Shown here piece after piece: positions 18,129 through 27,718 of a DNA stretch of 64,000 bases (position 1 is the stretch's first letter; every line of letters begins with the position of its first letter). The DNA is taken from the NCBI RefSeq assembly GCF_002218085.1, contig NZ_BDUC01000002.1, positions 372,001 through 436,000 on the forward strand. Reading direction: 5' to 3'. The position numbers were made by a program, and so were the translations under genes. Below the pieces are notes generated by a model. It saw nothing but the letters and a program-made list of their open reading frames with translations, made no database searches and was not told the DNA's origin. This stretch comes from Tolypothrix sp. NIES-4075 (lineage in GTDB: Bacteria; Cyanobacteriota; Cyanobacteriia; Cyanobacteriales; Nostocaceae).

Positions 18129-18244
18129 CTTGTAGTAAGCACGCTTTGTGCTTAATACGAATTTAAATTATATTTGCTGTCAGTCCTAGGCACGAATCGC
18201 CATAAGATAATTAGCGCGGAGATTTAAAAAATGAGGACTATTTT

Positions 18245-19012
18245 ATGGAGATTTTGCCAGAAAATTTGCGTTATTTGCAGGGAAAGGTGGCAATTGTAAC
18301 AGGTGCTTCACGGGGAATTGGTCGAGCGATCGCACTCGAATTAGCGACACAGGGAGCTTATATAATTGTCAATTATGCCAGTTCTAGCCGCGCTGCTGAG
18401 GCATTAGTAGAAGAAATTACAACAGCGTCCGGTCAGGCTTTAGCATTGCAAGCTGATGTTTCCCAAGCTGAACAAGTAGACGCACTATTTAACAGCGTCA
18501 TGGAAAAATGCGATCGCATTGATATCTTAGTCAACAACGCAGGTATCACCCGCGACACATTGCTGTTACGAATGAAGCCAGAAGACTGGCAAGCAGTAAT
18601 AGACCTAAATTTAACAGGTGTATTCTTATGCACACGCGCCGCCAGTAAAATCATGCTCAAGAAACGTTCCGGGCGCATTATCAATATTACCTCCGTCGCC
18701 GGACAAATGGGCAACCCCGGACAAGCAAACTACAGCGCCGCGAAAGCAGGCGTTATCGGCTTTACGAAAACCGTCGCCAAAGAACTGGCATCTCGCGGCA
18801 TCACCGTCAACGCCGTCGCACCAGGTTTCATCGCCACCGACATGACCAGCAAACTCAGCAATACTGAAGAAATTCTTAAATTTATTCCCCTAAATCGCTA
18901 CGGTCAACCCGAAGAAGTCGCCGGTATGGTGCGCTTTCTCGCCGCCGATCCCGCTGCTGCTTACATCACCGGACAAGTCTTTAACGTCGATGGCGGAATG
19001 GTCATGGCGTGA
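18245..19012 (+). CDS. fabG: 3-oxoacyl-ACP reductase FabG
   Basis: 255 residues of the short-chain dehydrogenase family: TGASRGIGRAIA cofactor loop, VNNAG, and catalytic Ser150, Tyr163 and Lys167 in TSVAGQMG and ANYSAAKAG. The C-terminal signature NVDGGMVMA is that of FabG. It reduces 3-oxoacyl-ACP with NADPH in fatty acid elongation in the cytoplasm. It is about 8 residues longer at the N-terminus than typical. GAGGA lies about 8 bases before the ATG. A role in other ketoreductions cannot be excluded from sequence alone. Confidence 0.9.
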   Translation: MEILPENLRYLQGKVAIVTGASRGIGRAIALELATQGAYIIVNYASSSRAAEALVEEITTASGQALALQADVSQAEQVDALFNSVMEKCDRIDILVNNAGITRDTLLLRMKPEDWQAVIDLNLTGVFLCTRAASKIMLKKRSGRIINITSVAGQMGNPGQANYSAAKAGVIGFTKTVAKELASRGITVNAVAPGFIATDMTSKLSNTEEILKFIPLNRYGQPEEVAGMVRFLAADPAAAYITGQVFNVDGGMVMA

Positions 19013-19101
19013 TTGAAGAAGAGGGGGGAGGGGGAGAGGGGGGGATGGGGAGAATTATTCTCCATGTCTCCTTGTCTCCCACTCCCCCACTCCCCCACTT
19101 T

Positions 19102-20184
19102 TTACACCGTCGCTCGTATCCTCTGCCAAAGAGTAAAGCCCAAAAGGATAATGATGCCGCTGAGGGTAGCAACCATCACTGCTAAACTCATGTGTTGTGT
19201 TCTCATCGCCAGCAAGTTGAAAATCAAGGTGATTGACCACAAAGTAAACCCAGCGTTGCGCTGGGATAATCCCCAAGCTAACAAGCGGTGGTGCAAATGG
19301 TCTTTACCGGGGGTACTCATGGGATTTTTCCCTGCCATCAATCGCTTGACAATCACTTGAGTAGTGTCTAGCACTGGTAACAGCAAAAATAACACTGTAG
19401 GTACTAGTGAAAACACGGTAGTTACTTGGAGTTTACCGAGAATACTGGTTGCCGCTAGCACATAACCAAAAAAGTACGCGCCGGCATCACCCATAATGAT
19501 TCGCGAGGGGTGGAAGTTGTGACGCAAAAAGCCCAACGCTGCCCCCCCCAATGCTGCTAAAACTAAAGTTGCGGCTGCCCGATTGGGAAACTGAGCAGAA
19601 ACTGCTAACAAACTCATGGCGGTGATAAAGCTGACTCCTCCCGCCAAACCATCCATACCATCCATCAAATTGATGGCGTTGGTAATTCCTACTACCCAAA
19701 ACACCGTCAGCAACATTGACAAAATTGAGTCAAAGGGAGTGCCAAAATTTATATCAATACTGATGCCATTAGCAACCAGCAATAGTGCGGTGAGAATTTG
19801 AGTAAACATCCGCACAGACGGGGGTAAGCCGAACTGATCGTCTATAAAGCCGACAAGAACTAATATTGAACCTCCGAGTAAAATTGTCAGCACCTGCACC
19901 AATACGTTTTGCACTTCGATTGGGCGTAAAAGGCTAGCTAGTACCAACGCGGCAATTACTCCGGTGTAGATAGCCAAACCCCCCGCATTGGGCAAAGGTT
20001 CTCGATTTAGTCGTCGTGCGTTTGGTTGGTCAGCCCAACCGACGCGCAAGGCAAACTTGCGTACAGTCGGAATCATACGCCACGTAACTAGCCAAGCCAA
20101 AAGAAACGTAAATACTACCGCTAACCAGCCGGAACCGCTAGGTTTAGCTATACCAATAGACTGAAGGGAGTCGTATAGATTCAT
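19102..20184 (-). CDS. MraY/WecA-type polyprenyl-phosphate sugar-1-P transferase
   Basis: 360 residues, about ten membrane segments. Family motifs are NARRLNREPLPNAGGLAIY near the N-terminus, the Asp-rich NLMDGMDGLAGG, the catalytic HPSRIIMGDAGAYFFGY, and KDHLHHRLL with its His cluster. It should transfer a GlcNAc-1-phosphate type sugar from UDP-sugar to undecaprenyl phosphate, starting a cell-surface glycan. Distance from the classical MraY motifs favours WecA/TagO over MraY. It is convergent with fabG. Confidence 0.88.
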   Translation of the reverse strand: MNLYDSLQSIGIAKPSGSGWLAVVFTFLLAWLVTWRMIPTVRKFALRVGWADQPNARRLNREPLPNAGGLAIYTGVIAALVLASLLRPIEVQNVLVQVLTILLGGSILVLVGFIDDQFGLPPSVRMFTQILTALLLVANGISIDINFGTPFDSILSMLLTVFWVVGITNAINLMDGMDGLAGGVSFITAMSLLAVSAQFPNRAAATLVLAALGGAALGFLRHNFHPSRIIMGDAGAYFFGYVLAATSILGKLQVTTVFSLVPTVLFLLLPVLDTTQVIVKRLMAGKNPMSTPGKDHLHHRLLAWGLSQRNAGFTLWSITLIFNLLAMRTQHMSLAVMVATLSGIIILLGFTLWQRIRATV

Positions 20185-20282
20185 CTCCCGATTTAAGCAT
20201 TACTGCCAATAGCCGACATGAGCATCAACTGTATATTAATCAATTTTTTTCCATTTATTTGTAAAATGAACTGGTTCCTCGG

Positions 20283-20309
20283 TTAGCACTCAAAGCTATT
20301 GAGTGCTAA
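20283..20309. promoter_or_regulatory. CIRCE operator (HrcA site) of groEL
   Basis: Perfect match to the CIRCE element: TTAGCACTC, nine bases, GAGTGCTAA. It ends 32 bases before the groEL ATG, within the leader or core promoter. HrcA binding represses the gene until heat or light stress. Confidence 0.96.
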
Positions 20310-20341
20310 ATTGTCTATTGAAAGCGCTAGAGAAGTTAAAC

Positions 20342-22012
<1,671 letters not shown>

Positions 22013-22085
22013 TCCAAAACTGGGGACGCTTGGACTGGGTAATAAAGCCCCAGCCCAATCCCTAATTTCCGTCATCAAATCCTGT

Positions 22086-22114
22086 AAGGGCGGGAAAACC
22101 CCGCCCTTTTTGAT
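22086..22114 (+). terminator. Rho-independent terminator of groEL
   Basis: GGGCGGG and CCCCGCCC form a stem with an AAAA-containing loop, followed by TTTTTG, 75 bases after the groEL stop. Confidence 0.85.
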
Positions 22115-22392
22115 ATAAATATTTTTGCAGCGGTTTGTCTTTTCAGGACAAACTGTTTTTTTGTAACATTATTTGATTTTTCGGATTGTATTCTCAGCAA
22201 GAAGATGCTAAAACACTAAAACAAAAATAATGTAATTTTTTATGAGAAAACCAAATAGTATAAAATGACCAATTTAAATTATTCAGATTAATGTTAAAAA
22301 AACTAAATAAATCTACCTTGCCTTTTTGCCAGTTAAAAATTCAAGGATAGATAATTTTTGACTAATTAATGACTTGTTACAGGTAAAAATAC
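22115..22392. other. AT-rich leader of corA, nothing else recognised
   Basis: About 280 bases between the groEL terminator and corA. It is very AT-rich and holds no ORF or repeat I can support. A magnesium-responsive leader is possible but I saw no conserved structure. Confidence 0.4.
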
Positions 22393-23526
22393 ATGATGAG
22401 AAAACTTCGTCGCCTTCCTCTAAAATTAGTTAAGCCAAAAGATGATGAGGAGGAAGACTTTTTTCACCGACCGGGTGATATGCCGGGAACTATCATTATT
22501 GATGCAGACGCTCCACCACCGGTAATATTCCTGATTGATTATAACAAGACCGACGTAGTTCGCAAGCAACTGAATACACCAGAGGAGTGTGCTCCTTATT
22601 TGGATAAAGAATCTGTTTCTTGGGTGGATGTGCAAGGTCTAGGCAGTATGGACATTTTGCAGCGACTGGGAAAGGTGTTTGATTTGCATCCTTTGGTTTT
22701 AGAAGATGTGGTAAATGTACCAGAGCGTCCCAAAATAGAGGATTATGATGACCAATTAGTGATAATTTCGCGCATGGTGGTGCCAAAAGAGAGAGTATGC
22801 GGGTTTTATAGCGAACAAGTGAGTTTGGTATTGGGGAAATATTACCTGCTGACAGTGCAGGAGGAACCAGAACATGATTGCTTAGAAGGAGTGCGATCGC
22901 GTATTGAAAAAGGTAAAGGCATTATTCGCTCATCAGGAGCCGATTATTTGGCTTACACTCTGTTAGATGCGATAATTGATGGGTTTTTCCCCGTGCTGGA
23001 GCTTTACGGCGAGCGCATTGAAGAGTTAGAGGAAGAAGTCATAATTAATCCTACCCGCAAAACACTACAAAAAATCTATAAAATTAGGCGAGAATTACTG
23101 CAACTGCGTCGCGCTATCTGGCCCCAGCGGGATGCGATTAATTCTTTAATTAGAGAGGGCAACGATCTAATCAGTGACGAGGTGCGAATCTACTTACGAG
23201 ACTGTTATGACCATGCAGTGCAAGTGATGGACATGGTGGAAACTTACCGGGAACTTGCATCTGGGTTGATGGACGTGTATCTTTCAGCAGTGGGTAACAG
23301 AATGAATGAAGTCATGAAGCTGCTAACGGTGGTGTCGGCAATTTTTATTCCGTTAACTTTTATTGCAGGTTTGTATGGAATGAATTTTGAGTATATGCCA
23401 GAACTGAAATTGCATTGGGGTTATCCGTTTTGTTTAGCAGTCATGGCGGCGATCGCTCTTGGATTAATATTCTTTTTCTGGCGAAAAGGCTGGCTGGAAA
23501 ATGCTTCCACAATTAAGCACGATTAA
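22393..23526 (+). CDS. corA: CorA family Mg2+/Co2+ channel
   Basis: 377 residues. A large cytoplasmic N-terminal domain ends in a long helix (EERIEELEEEVIINPT region), followed by two C-terminal membrane segments (VSAIFIPLTFIAGLY and FCLAVMAAIALGLIFFFW). The signature Gly-Met-Asn is at 329-331 (YGMNFEYMPE) in the loop between them. It works as a pentamer for passive magnesium uptake. There are two ATGs in a row at 22393 and 22396; the choice changes only one residue. Confidence 0.94.
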   Translation: MMRKLRRLPLKLVKPKDDEEEDFFHRPGDMPGTIIIDADAPPPVIFLIDYNKTDVVRKQLNTPEECAPYLDKESVSWVDVQGLGSMDILQRLGKVFDLHPLVLEDVVNVPERPKIEDYDDQLVIISRMVVPKERVCGFYSEQVSLVLGKYYLLTVQEEPEHDCLEGVRSRIEKGKGIIRSSGADYLAYTLLDAIIDGFFPVLELYGERIEELEEEVIINPTRKTLQKIYKIRRELLQLRRAIWPQRDAINSLIREGNDLISDEVRIYLRDCYDHAVQVMDMVETYRELASGLMDVYLSAVGNRMNEVMKLLTVVSAIFIPLTFIAGLYGMNFEYMPELKLHWGYPFCLAVMAAIALGLIFFFWRKGWLENASTIKHD

Positions 23527-23590
23527 AGATTTCACATGGGCAATGAATCGAATATCTATTCACATTAGCAGGGAGTCTATATTCTGAATT

Positions 23591-24301
23591 ATGAGAGGAA
23601 CAGGCGATCAGAATTTATTTGTTTTGACGTTTTATATAATTGGCGTCACTTACACTTTCAATCGGATGATTGAATCAATCGACGACCAAATTAAGTTTGA
23701 ATACCAAAAAGCTGTCGTCGATGAACAACTCAAAGAACAAAATATTCAAGACCATGTAGGCATTACCTTTAAATTCAAACCCTCAAACTCACTTCAAGAC
23801 GTGAAAGAGTTGTCAATTAGTATTGAAAATAAATCGGATAATCTTGCCGTATACGCTGACTGGGATAATACCTCTTTGGTGGTCGAACATAACAAGCAAT
23901 CGCGCAGAGTAATTCGCAAATCACCAGATGTCACCCGCGACTTAGCTGTACCCCAAAGTCCGAGCCTAGTTGCTCCCAAGAAAACACTTACACAAACAGT
24001 GACAGCAGAAGATGTTTTCGAGCGCGATCAAGTAGCTGGAACCTACACACCCAAAAAACCCATAGTTGATATTACAGGGCTGCAAAAAAGTCCCGTCAAA
24101 GCGCAAAGGATTTTGTACAGCGACTTTATGAATAGAAGAAAAAACTTGGATTTTTCGCTACAACTAGTGCTAAGGATATCTGAAGTACGTGTGGGTCTAG
24201 CCCCAGGTGTGAATATCCCTGCGATGTGCATTATCAATTGTCCCTTCGTAGTTAAAAAACTACCTTGGACATACGCTTTACCTTGGAATAAAAAGAGATA
24301 A
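23591..24301 (+). CDS. Hypothetical protein with N-terminal membrane anchor
   Basis: 236 residues. Residues 8-24 (NLFVLTFYIIGVTYTFN) look like a membrane anchor, then a short coiled coil (YQKAVVDEQLKEQN) and a beta-rich region (VGITFKFKPS, ELSISIENKSDNLAVYADWD, DFSLQLVLRISEVR). The Asn-Lys-Ser-Asp-Asn-Leu-Ala-Val-Tyr pattern resembles immunoglobulin-like domains that describe favourable residue environments, but I cannot assign a family. It follows corA by 64 bases and may be co-transcribed. Confidence 0.65.
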   Translation: MRGTGDQNLFVLTFYIIGVTYTFNRMIESIDDQIKFEYQKAVVDEQLKEQNIQDHVGITFKFKPSNSLQDVKELSISIENKSDNLAVYADWDNTSLVVEHNKQSRRVIRKSPDVTRDLAVPQSPSLVAPKKTLTQTVTAEDVFERDQVAGTYTPKKPIVDITGLQKSPVKAQRILYSDFMNRRKNLDFSLQLVLRISEVRVGLAPGVNIPAMCIINCPFVVKKLPWTYALPWNKKR

Positions 24302-24351
24302 GTTAATCTCAAACCGGACACACGACCCCATACAAGATTACACTGGATCGT

Positions 24352-24794
24352 GGGAGAGAGTAGGCGCAGGCGGTTGCAGATCAGTTTCGTTGAAACTGGT
24401 TTGAGGAAAGTCCGGACTCCCGAAAGACCAAACTTGCTGGATAACGTCCAGTGCGAGCGATCGTGAGGATAGTGCCACAGAAAGATACCGCCTGGGCTAG
24501 GGACTAGGGACGCTTGAACTAGGGACTGGGAAAGAATCTTCCTAATCCCCAGTACCCAATCCCCAGTACCCAATCCCCGGTAAGGGTGCAAAGGTGCGGT
24601 AAGAGCGCACCAGCAGCGTTGAGAAGCGCTGGCTCGGTAAACCCCGGTTGGGAGCAAGGCGAGAGGAACTACGGTTGGTCTTTTACCAGTTCCGTTATAA
24701 AAGAGCCGCTAGAGGCGTTTGGTAACAAGCGTCCCAGATAGATAACTGCCCTCGCAAGAGAACAGAACCCGGCTTATGTCCGACTCTCTCCCCT
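24352..24794 (+). ncRNA. rnpB: RNase P RNA (rnpB)
   Basis: The 5' strand GGGAGAGAGTAGGCG pairs with the 3' end CGACTCTCTCCC (helix P1). Inside are the conserved GAGGAAAGTCCGGACTCCC (CRI), AGTGCCACAGAAA (CRII/III), GGTAAACCCC and AACAGAACCCGGCTTATG (CRV). The catalytic RNA matures tRNA 5' ends. Positions about 24494-24590 hold STRR-type repeats (CTAGGGACTGGG, CCCCAGTACCCAAT), known in the P12 helix of heterocystous cyanobacterial rnpB. Ends are estimated from P1 pairing. An open minus-strand frame across it is an artefact. Confidence 0.96.
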
Positions 24795-24838
24795 ATTTTT
24801 CTCATTAGCCATTTGTTAATGACAATGACCAATGACCA

Positions 24839-25558
24839 ATGACTCTCGCTTATCCACGCCGTCAACGACAGCTTGAAAACTTAGTACAAAAATTAGGTCT
24901 GTCAACACAAGCACCTATAAAGTGGCAGCTTCTCGATTTGGCGCTGACTCATCCGACTGTCTCTGAGTCGGCAAATTATGAACAACTGGAGTTTGTCGGC
25001 GATGCGGTGGTGCGCTTGGTGGCGGCTGTTGTGTTGTGGGAAAATTATCCTGATTGCCCAGTGGGGGATTTTGCGGCAATTCGTTCGGTGTTGGTAAGCG
25101 ATCGCATTCTCGCTCAACTGGCAAAAGAATACGGTTTGGAGCTATACTTACTTGTCGCTGGCAGTGCTACCGCTGATAAAGTTGGTCAAGAGTCACGACT
25201 GGCAGATGCTTTTGAAGCCGTCCTCGGAGCGCTTTACCTAAGTACTCAAAATCTCGAACTTATTCACCCTTGGCTAGATCCCCACTTCAAACAATTAGCA
25301 GCAGAAATTCGCCTCGATCCCGCCAGACTGAACTACAAAGCCGCTTTACAAGAATGGACTCAGGCTCAATTTAAAGTTTTACCTGAATATCGAGTTGTAG
25401 AAATTAATTTACCGCACCACAATCAAGAACGTTTCATGGCTGAAGTGTGGCTGCACGGCAAAAAGCTCGGTCAAGGCAAGGGACGCTCCATTAAAGGCGC
25501 CGAGCAAGCGGCGGCAAAGGTAGCTTTTTTTGCTATTAGCTCTCAGGATAAACACTGA
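24839..25558 (+). CDS. rnc: Ribonuclease III
   Basis: 239 residues. The nuclease domain has ALTHPTVSESANYEQLEFVGD with catalytic Glu51 and Asp55, and ADAFEAVLGALYL with Asp123 and Glu126. The C-terminal dsRNA-binding domain (about 160-235) has LNYKAALQEWTQ and GKGRSIKGAEQAAAKVAF. It processes rRNA and other duplex RNAs, and antisense pairs such as those expected at the hetF locus are natural substrates of this family. It directly follows rnpB on the same strand. There is no clear ribosome binding site before the ATG. Confidence 0.95.
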   Translation: MTLAYPRRQRQLENLVQKLGLSTQAPIKWQLLDLALTHPTVSESANYEQLEFVGDAVVRLVAAVVLWENYPDCPVGDFAAIRSVLVSDRILAQLAKEYGLELYLLVAGSATADKVGQESRLADAFEAVLGALYLSTQNLELIHPWLDPHFKQLAAEIRLDPARLNYKAALQEWTQAQFKVLPEYRVVEINLPHHNQERFMAEVWLHGKKLGQGKGRSIKGAEQAAAKVAFFAISSQDKH

Positions 25559-25584
25559 AGCAAAAACTCGCTTAATAAGCTGAT

Positions 25585-25682
25585 AATCAGTTGGTTGTTA
25601 GTTGTTAGTTGTTGGTTGTTGGTTGACGGTTATCGACTAACCACTATCCACTATCAACTATCCACTATCAACTATCCACTAG
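25585..25682. repeat. STRR foldback of GTTAGTTGTTGGTT type
   Basis: Repeats of GTTGTTAGTTGTTGG face CCACTATCAACTATCC repeats, giving a hairpin in the leader of the oxidoreductase gene. Confidence 0.6.
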
Positions 25683-25699
25683 CTAATAACTATTAACCA

Positions 25700-26830
25700 A
25701 TGATTAAAATCGCTGTTATCGGAGTTGGACGTTGGGGTGTGCATTTGCTGCGGAATTTTTTACAACATCCCGATGTAAGTGTTGCTGCGGTAGTAGACCC
25801 TAATCCAGAACGATTAGCAGCAGTAAAACAGCAGTTTAACTTAGATATTAATGTAGTATTAACAACTCAATGGCACGAACTCAAGCATCTGCCTGGGTTG
25901 GAAGCAGTAGTAATTGCTACTCCTGCCATTACCCATTACTCTTTAATTACCGATGCATTACGCTGGGGATACCACGTTTTAGCAGAAAAACCCTTAACTC
26001 TAGACCCAACAGAGTGCCAAGAATTATGTCAGTTAGCAGAACAACTGAACTTAATCCTGATGGTTGACCACACTTATTTATTTCACCCAGTAGTTGAGCG
26101 AGGGCAAACTGTAGTTCAGAGTGGTAAATTAGGTGATTTACGTTACGGCTACGCATCCCGCACGCATTTGGGACCAGTCCGTCAAGATGTCGATGCTTTG
26201 TGGGACTTAGCGATTCACGATATAGCAATTTTTAACAATTGGCTAGGTCAAACACCCGTAAAAGTACAGGCTACGGGTACAGTTTGGCTACAGGGAGGAA
26301 TGGGGGAGATGGGGAGACAAGGAGATGGGGAGACAAGGAGATGGGGAGACAAGGAAGAAATTTTTCCAAAGAGTCTCCTTGTCCCCTCATCTCCCTCATC
26401 TCAAAATCAAGGACTAGCAGATTTAGTCTGGGTGACACTTACGTACCCGGATGGCTTTCAAGCTTACATACACTTGTGCTGGCTCAATCCTGATAAACAG
26501 CGGCGTCTTGTGGTTGTGGGAAGCCTTGGCAGCTTGATTTTTGATGAAATGTCAACGGAAGCACCTTTGACGCTACTACATGGTGAGTTTGAGGTGAAGG
26601 TAAATCAATTTATACCTGTGAATCAAAGGCGAGAGGTGTTGGAAGTAGAAACAAGCGAATCATTGCAGCGGGTTTGTTCGGGCTTTGTTAACTGCATCCT
26701 TGAGAATACTCCCTCAATGATTTCATCTGGCTGGGTAGGCACAGAATTGGTGCAAATTCTCACGGCTTTAACAGAATCTCTTTGTGAAGGTGGTAAATCT
26801 GTTTTTGTTGACAAAGTTGTTAGTCGTTAA
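25700..26830 (+). CDS. Gfo/Idh/MocA family oxidoreductase with in-frame repeat insert
   Basis: 376 residues. The N-terminal Rossmann fold starts IKIAVIGVGRWGVHLLRNF; the family EKP motif is in VLAEKPLTLDP, and LMVDHTYLFHP, LWDLAIHDIAIFNNWLG follow. It should be an NAD(P)-dependent sugar or cyclitol dehydrogenase; no substrate is indicated. Residues about 198-235 are not family sequence. They are encoded by an STRR foldback (26293-26403) that keeps the frame, between VWLQ and LADLVWVTL. The insert lies in a surface loop region of the C-terminal sheet, so the enzyme may still work. Confidence 0.85.
   Translation: MIKIAVIGVGRWGVHLLRNFLQHPDVSVAAVVDPNPERLAAVKQQFNLDINVVLTTQWHELKHLPGLEAVVIATPAITHYSLITDALRWGYHVLAEKPLTLDPTECQELCQLAEQLNLILMVDHTYLFHPVVERGQTVVQSGKLGDLRYGYASRTHLGPVRQDVDALWDLAIHDIAIFNNWLGQTPVKVQATGTVWLQGGMGEMGRQGDGETRRWGDKEEIFPKSLLVPSSPSSQNQGLADLVWVTLTYPDGFQAYIHLCWLNPDKQRRLVVVGSLGSLIFDEMSTEAPLTLLHGEFEVKVNQFIPVNQRREVLEVETSESLQRVCSGFVNCILENTPSMISSGWVGTELVQILTALTESLCEGGKSVFVDKVVSR
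26293..26403. repeat. STRR foldback inside a coding sequence
   Basis: Three GGAGATGGGGAGACAAGG-type repeats are answered by TCTCCTTGTCCCCTCATC. The block is in frame and free of stops. Confidence 0.85.
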
Positions 26831-26982
26831 CCAATAACCCAAGTTGCTAGTTATGCAGTTGGGCGATCGCTTACAGTACGTTACAAACACGTTGAGCAAA
26901 TGACTAGAGAGTTAAGGCAGTGTATTAGTGATTTGCCTGATAGTTTCGTTTGAGTCAATCACCTTTACTGAAAAATAAAAAC

Positions 26983-27168
26983 GGCGTTGCTGAAACTGTA
27001 ATGAACTAAGCTGGCAGAGGAAGCGTCCAAGACTTCAACAGGACTTACGCAACTGGCGCAGGCAGTATTGGCACTAGCTCTACAGATGGCTCTTGAGAGA
27101 AGAAAGCTGGGAGATGGGGCAGCAGCAGTTTTTGGATCTGACATTAACATTACTTTTTCAGCAACGCC
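26983..27168. mobile_element. MITE-like element with GGCGTTGCTGAAA terminal repeats
   Basis: The left end GGCGTTGCTGAAACTGTAATG and the right end, read in reverse complement, GGCGTTGCTGAAAAAGTAATG match at 19 of 21 positions. The 186 bases between hold no transposase, only a short open stretch (LAQAVLALALQMALERRKLG) without a start or known family. No clear target duplication was found. GGCGTTGCTGA ends are common on cyanobacterial insertion sequences, so it is probably a non-autonomous derivative. Confidence 0.65.
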
Positions 27169-27199
27169 CAGAAATTTAATAGCTATGCATGAGTCCTGT

Positions 27200-27325
27200 C
27201 ATGATTAGATCCACATGAGCAAAAAGGGTAAAACCCGCTCGAATATCGGGAGCCGTGTGCCATGAAAGTGGCACGCACGGTTCTAATAGAGAGGTGCGGA
27301 GGATAATACCTCCCATCGACTCTAC
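27200..27325 (+). mobile_element. 3' remnant of a group II intron (domains IV-VI)
   Basis: Domain V is intact at 27250-27284: GAGCCGTG and CACGGTTC pair, then TGCCAT and GTGGCA close a GAAA tetraloop. Domain VI follows (GAGGTGCGGAGGATAATACCTCC) with the typical 3' end CGACTCTAC near 27325. Before it a small stem (GAGC...GCTC, 27217-27240) looks like a collapsed domain IV without an ORF. No 5' domain or reverse transcriptase is present, so it cannot splice. Confidence 0.8.
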
Positions 27326-27341
27326 CAGTCAGATATTAAAT

Positions 27342-27569
27342 CTATTTCGTCACTTCAAAAGATTTTACTTCTAAAACTTGACCAATCATGGCAGTAGTCA
27401 TGATATCTTCGCGCACCTTTCCTGTGACTTTTGCTTTTTGTCCGGCTTTAAGTAAGTTTTTGTCAGCACCCCTAAGGATTTCGTAGGTAACGCCCTCCTC
27501 TGTAACTAGCGCCCAAGCGCCGGTGCCAATATCACGGTGTTGGATAGTACCTGTAACTGTAATGCTCAT
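27342..27569 (-). CDS. Small conserved cyanobacterial protein, OB-like
   Basis: 75 residues: MSITVTGTIQHRDIGTGAWA, LVTEEGVTYEILRGADKN, LKAGQKAKVTGKVREDI, VLEVKSFEV. The alternating strands and the AKVTGKVRED pattern suggest a small beta-barrel (OB-like). No catalytic motif is present. The intron remnant ends 17 bases after its stop codon. Confidence 0.75.
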   Translation of the reverse strand: MSITVTGTIQHRDIGTGAWALVTEEGVTYEILRGADKNLLKAGQKAKVTGKVREDIMTTAMIGQVLEVKSFEVTK

Positions 27570-27590
27570 ATGATTTTAAGTCCTAAATGG

Positions 27591-27718
27591 GTAATGGGGC
27601 ATGGGGCATGGGGCATGGGGCATGGGGCATGGGGCATGAGGCATTGGTAATAATTCTTTCCCTTTACCCTTTACCCTTTTCCCCTCTTCAAAAAGCCCAT
27701 TGCCCAATTCCCAATGCC
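27591..27718. repeat. Heptameric STRR (GGGGCAT) tandem array and foldback
   Basis: GGGGCAT is repeated six times at about 27596-27640, then TTTACCC repeats and CCCAATT units run up to the stop codon of the subtilase gene. Confidence 0.7.

Noticed and set aside
20303..20341. Upstream TTG start for groEL
   Set aside because: It falls in the CIRCE element and the added residues are not part of GroEL.
24043..24657. 204-residue minus-strand ORF
   Set aside because: It overlaps the conserved rnpB RNA and the end of the plus-strand gene; codon pattern and lack of family match mark it as a shadow.
26965..27150. 61-residue minus-strand ORF
   Set aside because: It lies within the MITE and its reading is a by-product of the element.
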